This document shows positions 59,601-64,000 of a stretch of DNA of 64,000 bases, one piece after another. Positions within the stretch are counted from its first letter, which is position 1. Each line of letters opens with the position of its first letter. The notes beneath the pieces were generated by a model. The model searched no databases. It worked only from the letters and a program-made list of their open reading frames with translations, and had not been told where the DNA came from. This DNA comes from Bacillota bacterium (GTDB lineage Bacteria > Bacillota > UBA4882 > UBA8346): the NCBI GenBank assembly GCA_023410535.1, contig JAEYPR010000019.1:62001-126000 (forward strand). The letters run 5' to 3'. A program made the position numbers and the translations under genes.

Positions 59601-61859
59601 TCATTGCACCCATTTATAGACAAACCCGCTGCTCGACGGGAGCACAAACGAAGGCAAAAAGCCTTCAGTCTCAATTGTTTCCGCTGCGGTCGCCGCATTG
59701 TCTCCAAACGGCGGAAGGTCGTTCACCCGAGTGATATCGGCCAGTTTCACCCATTTCCCAGGTAATCCGAAATCAATCCCCAACTCAATGTCGTACGGCT
59801 CAAAATTGAACAACGCCACCAGATGTTCGTAAGGCGTTTCCGAAGGTTTGGCCTGCCAGCCCACGACCAGTCGGCCCTTTCCTTGTTCTAGCCAAGGTCC
59901 GGCGATGAAGCGGAACCGATTTTGGCCAATCAGATCGTCTCCCGACAGTTTCAGCCCCGGGTAACGTTGGCGTAACTTAATCAAATGACTGGCCCATTGG
60001 TAAAAATCATGGTCTTGCAAATTATCCGGCCAATCGAACTGGACCTGGTTGCGCGGGCGGTCGATTCCAAACTCTTGGCCCATATAAATCATCGGCTGGC
60101 CCAGCGCCATGATGGTAGCCATCAATCCCAAACGAGCTTTTCTTTCCTTCGCCACCTCGTTTTTCAGCGCCGGCCCGTCGGTGCCGACCTCATAGGGCAT
60201 GCTGTTTTCATCATGGCTCTCGCAATAATTGATCACATTATTGGTATGGGCGGCGTAGAAGTTGCGGGAGTAATAAAAGACATCTCCCAAATGTTCGGGG
60301 TCGTTGGTGACCCAGTCTTGGTAAACTCCCTCCCGTAACATGGCGGCAATTTTATCGTGAAAAGGGTCGCACCATTGCGCGAAACCGTTCCAGCCCTGCA
60401 GGTTTAAATCCGGTTGATTGGGCAAGTTCTCAACGATCAAAATACAATCCGGTTTGAAATCCCGCCCACGGATCTCATATTCCAAGCGATACAGGAAGAC
60501 GTGATCCATCCAATCCGAATGGGTGGCGTCAAAACGGAATCCATCGATCCGATATTCCTTCAGCAGTAACTTCGCCACATCAATCAGGTAATTCTGGACC
60601 TCTTCCCGTTCGGTGGCAACCCGGTTTCCCCAAGGGGTGCCGCCGCTAAAATAAAAGCCGCCGGGATTGCCATCGGCGATCGTGTCCCAGAGCGGGTTGA
60701 ACGAATTGGCCGTATGGTTAAACACTAGATCCATCAGTACCGCTAGACCATGTTGATGGGCGACATCCACTAACTCCCGCAACTCGTCAGGGGTGCCAAA
60801 ATCACGTTCGATGGCGGCAAAGCCGCAAGGATCATAACCAAGCGCAGTGGGTCCCTGCAATGAAGGCGCTTCGGAAGTTGGCATAAATCCCAAGGCGGTG
60901 ACCCCTAAATCTTTAAAGTAACCGTTCTTAATCCGGCGGATGACCCCTTGAAAGCGGCCTTGTTCTTGGAGCGGAATGTCTTTGTCCCCTTCGGTAAAGC
61001 CATAGATGTTCATCTCATAAATCATCAAATCGGACAACGGCGGGGTCTTCCATTCCTTGCTCCGCCATTGATAACGGGTTGGATCAACGACCAAACACGG
61101 GTTATTTCCGACGTCTTCTCCATAACAACGGGTCATTGGGTCATGGATATATTTTTCGGGGCGGCGATTGCCATCCAACGGGACTCCGCCCATCACGTAA
61201 AACTGGTATTCCAATTCCTTTTCCGGTTGCTCCGGCTTCAAACGGTAAGTCCATAAGTTCGGGGAATCATAATAGCCCCGGTAAAGCTCCATGCGGTGAA
61301 AGTATTGCGGACGCGGGTCGGAGTGGCCCGGACACTGCCAGTTATTGAAGTTTCCCACCAAATAGACTTGGGCGGCGTGCGGGTGAAAAAAACCGAACAC
61401 AATCGATCCGTCTTTGAGACGGTGCGCGCCCAGCATTGATTTGGTCAACGACGGTTTTCGTTCGGGCGCCGGGGGAATCCCCTCACGCAAATTGGAAACA
61501 TCCGTCTCCGGCAAGTACAGACCCTCGGGGACCAACTCCCGGATGGTTTGGTAAAACTCATTGACATGTCCTTTGGCAACTGCGGGTTGGACTGCGTATA
61601 CCTCGGCCCGGTCGACCATACACCAAACTTCTTTGCCGAAGAAACTGGCGTAAAAACGTTCCAGCCCCGGATCGCCAGGCAGATTCAAGAACTTAAAATG
61701 AAAAGAGCTTAAACCATTCTCCGGACGGAAAATCAGTCCGTTTTCATCGCGGCCGACCGGATCAAACCGCTGCGGCGAACGGCGGTAGTCGTGTTTATGC
61801 CATAATTCGAGCACAATTCCTTCAGCATTTGGGTAAAGCAAGTGAACGGTGACTTGCAT
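59601..61859 (-). CDS. GH13 protein, branching-enzyme-like, with N-terminal glycan-binding domains
   Basis: 752 aa. The first about 110 residues are a beta domain (VHLLYPNAEGIVLELWHKHD) possibly of starch-binding type. Residues about 150-270 are CBM48-like (FGFFHPHAAQVYLVGNFNNW). The GH13 barrel has LMDLVFNHTANSF (I), DGFRFDATHSDW with the nucleophile Asp (II), LIVENLPNQPDL with the acid Glu (III), and ESHDENSMPYE (IV). All three catalytic acids are present. No signal peptide, so it acts on intracellular glycogen or dextrin. Whether it branches or hydrolyses cannot be told. It is separated from other glycogen genes. Confidence 0.83.
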   Translation of the reverse strand: MQVTVHLLYPNAEGIVLELWHKHDYRRSPQRFDPVGRDENGLIFRPENGLSSFHFKFLNLPGDPGLERFYASFFGKEVWCMVDRAEVYAVQPAVAKGHVNEFYQTIRELVPEGLYLPETDVSNLREGIPPAPERKPSLTKSMLGAHRLKDGSIVFGFFHPHAAQVYLVGNFNNWQCPGHSDPRPQYFHRMELYRGYYDSPNLWTYRLKPEQPEKELEYQFYVMGGVPLDGNRRPEKYIHDPMTRCYGEDVGNNPCLVVDPTRYQWRSKEWKTPPLSDLMIYEMNIYGFTEGDKDIPLQEQGRFQGVIRRIKNGYFKDLGVTALGFMPTSEAPSLQGPTALGYDPCGFAAIERDFGTPDELRELVDVAHQHGLAVLMDLVFNHTANSFNPLWDTIADGNPGGFYFSGGTPWGNRVATEREEVQNYLIDVAKLLLKEYRIDGFRFDATHSDWMDHVFLYRLEYEIRGRDFKPDCILIVENLPNQPDLNLQGWNGFAQWCDPFHDKIAAMLREGVYQDWVTNDPEHLGDVFYYSRNFYAAHTNNVINYCESHDENSMPYEVGTDGPALKNEVAKERKARLGLMATIMALGQPMIYMGQEFGIDRPRNQVQFDWPDNLQDHDFYQWASHLIKLRQRYPGLKLSGDDLIGQNRFRFIAGPWLEQGKGRLVVGWQAKPSETPYEHLVALFNFEPYDIELGIDFGLPGKWVKLADITRVNDLPPFGDNAATAAETIETEGFLPSFVLPSSSGFVYKWVQ

Positions 61860-61914
61860 GACTTCACTCCCGTAACAGCATCATTTTTAGTATTATTCTA
61901 CCCAATTTCCCCAA

Positions 61915-61946
61915 TAAAAAATAAGGCTTTGGTAGCCTTATTTTTA
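61915..61946 (-). terminator. Terminator of the Gfo/Idh/MocA gene
   Basis: ATAAGGCT/AGCCTTAT (61921-61928 with 61934-61941), 5-base loop, T runs on both sides; it could work in both directions. Confidence 0.85.
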
Positions 61947-63038
61947 TTGCTGCAGGTAACTCTGTTGTCTTGCCTGGTCGTAATGGGGAATGTACATATC
62001 CCCTTCGTCAATCCGGACTGGGGTCTCCTGCTCCAGCGACTCAATCATCCCCAAAACCGTCCGGGCGTCTCCCAATTCGAGTTCGGGCGTGACCGAGATC
62101 GGTTCTTTGCCGCTGAAGGCGTTGTAGAAGTTTAACAATTCGTTGTAGTAGCCGCGTTGGGGTTGGTAGGGAATTTGCTTTTGCGTTCCGTCGTGCATAA
62201 TCAGGTTGATCACGCCACAGTCGCGTTCTTCTTGATAAATCTCGCCTTTTTGACCGACAATCCGCCACCCGACCAACGGTCGTTGCATTTCTTTGCCGCC
62301 CGAGTAAAAGACATAACTCCCGGTAAACCCGCTTTTAAACCGAAATACCACATGAACGACGGTATATTGGTTGGGCGTGACCGGCTTTTGTTGTCCATAG
62401 GCCATCAACTCGTCAATGGCTCCGAAAACATGACGGATCGCCGCGACGTCATGGACTGCCACATCATAAAAAACCCCGCCCGGATAATCCGGTTTTTGCC
62501 GCCATTCCCGCGCCGGAAAGGCATCTTTGGTCATATCGTCGGGATAGTTTAACACCCGATTCCATAAGAAATAGTCGACATCGCCAATCTGACCTTGCCG
62601 CACCAAATCGCGGATGATGTTTGGATCTTCGTTATAGCGATAATTCTCGGCAATCATCATCGGAATATTATATTGCTTTGGCAAGCCGGCGCACTTCTCG
62701 GCTTGCTCCAAGGTAGGCGCCAATGGCTTCTCCAAAATGATCCCGCGTTGGGTGCCGCCGATGATCGCCGCCACCCCTTCGGCGATCGTAAAATTGAGGC
62801 CGATCGGGACCATGATGTCAAAAACCTGCAAATCTTCCCGTTCAGCCATTTTCCGATAATCGGTGAAAATATCCTTATCGCTTAATTCCAGTTTTTTGGC
62901 CCACGCTGTCGCTTTCGCCCGGTCCTCATCACAAACAGCCGCAATCTGGTATTTATCAGCAAGTTCCTGGTAAGCCGGGTAATGAAGTTTTTCCAATGCC
63001 ATTCCGGCTCCAATAATGCCAACTTTCAAACGCTCCAT
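61944..63038 (-). CDS. Gfo/Idh/MocA family oxidoreductase
   Basis: 364 aa. An NAD(P)-dependent sugar or inositol dehydrogenase of the GFO/IDH/MOCA family. The N-terminal Rossmann domain has LKVGIIGAGMALEKLHYPAY and, after it, ILEKPLAPTLEQAE with the conserved EKP lysine; FYDVAVHDVAAIRHVFG carries the catalytic His region. Substrate unknown. GGGAGGAAGG precedes the ATG at 63038. Divergent from the YibE/F gene. Confidence 0.88.
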   Translation of the reverse strand: MERLKVGIIGAGMALEKLHYPAYQELADKYQIAAVCDEDRAKATAWAKKLELSDKDIFTDYRKMAEREDLQVFDIMVPIGLNFTIAEGVAAIIGGTQRGIILEKPLAPTLEQAEKCAGLPKQYNIPMMIAENYRYNEDPNIIRDLVRQGQIGDVDYFLWNRVLNYPDDMTKDAFPAREWRQKPDYPGGVFYDVAVHDVAAIRHVFGAIDELMAYGQQKPVTPNQYTVVHVVFRFKSGFTGSYVFYSGGKEMQRPLVGWRIVGQKGEIYQEERDCGVINLIMHDGTQKQIPYQPQRGYYNELLNFYNAFSGKEPISVTPELELGDARTVLGMIESLEQETPVRIDEGDMYIPHYDQARQQSYLQQ

Positions 63039-63282
63039 TTGCCTTCCTCCCTATCTATCGATATTAAGCTTAGTATTCGTACTGAGAAAGCGAATATACG
63101 AATTTTTAGGAGAAAAGGAACATTTTTCTTCAGATTTAGGCGGACCGAAGCGCCTTCAGCGTATTTTCTAAGAAGTCCACGAAAAGTTAACAACCCCGCC
63201 ACGATGGTTGCGACAGGAAAAAGAAGCCTGATGTAGAACTTAGTCATTAAATCCAGCTCAGCACATGGAGGCGCTATCGATT

Positions 63283-64000
63283 TTGAAACTTCGTCAACCA
63301 GTCTTCCTTTTTCTAGCCTTTTTACTGCTAATCATCCACCCGGTTTATGCCGAGCCAAACGGCGACGCATCACAACAGCTGGCAACGGAGAGTTCGGCCA
63401 AGGGCAAGGTGATTGCGGTGCTTGCCCGCACCACCGTCCCCGATCCGATCAGTAAAAAGCGGGTTAATAGTTTAAAACTGAAAGTCCGGATCAATACCGG
63501 AGATTTTCAGGGTACCGAAGTGACCATCATCCACAATGAAACCGACAACCCCGTCTTTAATATCGCCGTCAAAGCCGGCGATCAAGTGACGCTGGGCATT
63601 GTCGACAACGGCGCGAAAACGCCCGAAGTCTATATCACCGGGCTGGTGCGCGAGAACTTCCTGTACGGCCTGGCGTTGTTGTTTGTCGTTTTATTATTGG
63701 CGATCGGTTGGAGAAAAGGGTTCAAATTACTTTGCGCGTTACTCCTGACGTTGGTGTTGATCTGGGGTGTGCTATTGCCGGGGATCTTGAACGGTTATTC
63801 GCCGCTGCTGCTAACGCTGCTTGTTTCGATCGCGGCATCGGTGCTGACGCTGTTAACTGTGGGCGGCTTTACCATCAAGAGTTTGGCCGCGATTTTAGGG
63901 ACGATGAGCGGCGTCGCCATTGCCGGAACAATTGCCTTAATCGCCGGCCAACAAGCTCATTTGACCGGATTTGGCAGCGAGGAAGCGGCGATGTTGTTAT
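63283..64000 (+). CDS. YibE/F-like membrane protein (C-terminus outside window)
   Basis: About 239 residues are inside the window. A signal-like N-terminus (LRQPVFLFLAFLLLIIHPVY) is followed by a beta-rich extracytoplasmic segment (about 40-120, KVRINTGDFQGTEVTIIHNE) and then membrane helices (LYGLALLFVVLLLAIGW, LLLTLVLIWGVLLPGIL and more). This is the order of YibE/F proteins, whose role is not settled. The TTG at 63283-63285 follows GGAGG by 10 bases; an in-frame ATG at 63265 overlaps that ribosome site. Confidence 0.82.
   Translation, partial: MKLRQPVFLFLAFLLLIIHPVYAEPNGDASQQLATESSAKGKVIAVLARTTVPDPISKKRVNSLKLKVRINTGDFQGTEVTIIHNETDNPVFNIAVKAGDQVTLGIVDNGAKTPEVYITGLVRENFLYGLALLFVVLLLAIGWRKGFKLLCALLLTLVLIWGVLLPGILNGYSPLLLTLLVSIAASVLTLLTVGGFTIKSLAAILGTMSGVAIAGTIALIAGQQAHLTGFGSEEAAMLL

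Noticed and set aside
63026..63247. Minus-strand frame of 73 codons between the oxidoreductase and YibE/F genes
   Set aside because: It has one hydrophobic stretch but a weak ribosome site, overlaps the oxidoreductase start and matches nothing known to me; too weak to list.

Overview
The window reads as chromosome of a flagellated, probably anaerobic and spore-forming Bacillota (Clostridia-grade). Supporting signs are strong AGGAGG ribosome sites, frequent GTG/TTG starts, a T-box leader, sigma-28-type promoters, a YlmC/YmxH sporulation-family protein, a LysM protein without signal peptide (as in spore-coat proteins), DUF1540 and DUF4321 proteins, and the radC-mreBCD-pbp2-minCDE-rodA order typical of the group. 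No species can be named from the sequence alone. Most genes lie on the minus strand.

1-3.4 kb holds the filament end of a flagellar locus: fliD (cut by the window edge), flaG, an unrecognised 116-aa protein and flagellin. The flagellin message has a structured leader with a CsrA-like hairpin. 3.4-24.8 kb is one long minus-strand run of surface-sugar genes. It contains glycosyltransferases, radical SAM proteins, HAD proteins, FkbM methyltransferases, UDP-glucose dehydrogenase, a UDP-glucuronate (UXS-type) decarboxylase and glucose-1-phosphate cytidylyltransferase. Seven of these proteins carry the same Rossmann-like module (F/Y-G-A/T-G, then D-N/R-N) joined to different catalytic domains. The run shows internal duplication followed by decay, with three gene remnants. 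A sigma-28-like promoter at its head has the same 16-base spacing as the promoters in front of flagellin, flaG and the 116-aa gene, so the cluster is most simply a flagellin (or flagellum-associated) glycosylation island.

24.8-30.2 kb has a short promoter-hairpin-terminator unit, an alpha-glucan phosphorylase, a 273-bp array of thirteen 21-bp units carrying DnaA-box-like sites, tRNA-Arg(CCG), and a nine-LysM protein. 30.2-46.8 kb is housekeeping: PilZ protein, YjbQ, zinc-ribbon protein, T-box-controlled DAHP synthase, PHP and HAD phosphatases, YlmC, UPF0016 transporter, tRNA-His(GTG), a GH13 enzyme, a thioredoxin-reductase-like flavoprotein lacking the NADPH motifs, PlsC, HPF, DUF1540, a GH73 glucosaminidase, a YfcE-like phosphodiesterase, a structured RNA region with a 35-aa ORF, a GT39 protein, a PAP2 phosphatase and a Nudix protein. 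46.9-56.4 kb is the cell-shape and division block: rodA, minE, minD, minC, pbp2, mreD, mreC, mreB, radC, maf and a DUF4321 gene. 56.8-64 kb has a beta-propeller-like lipoprotein, a small membrane protein, a transglutaminase-like protein, a branching-enzyme-like GH13 protein, a Gfo/Idh/MocA oxidoreductase and the start of a YibE/F membrane protein.
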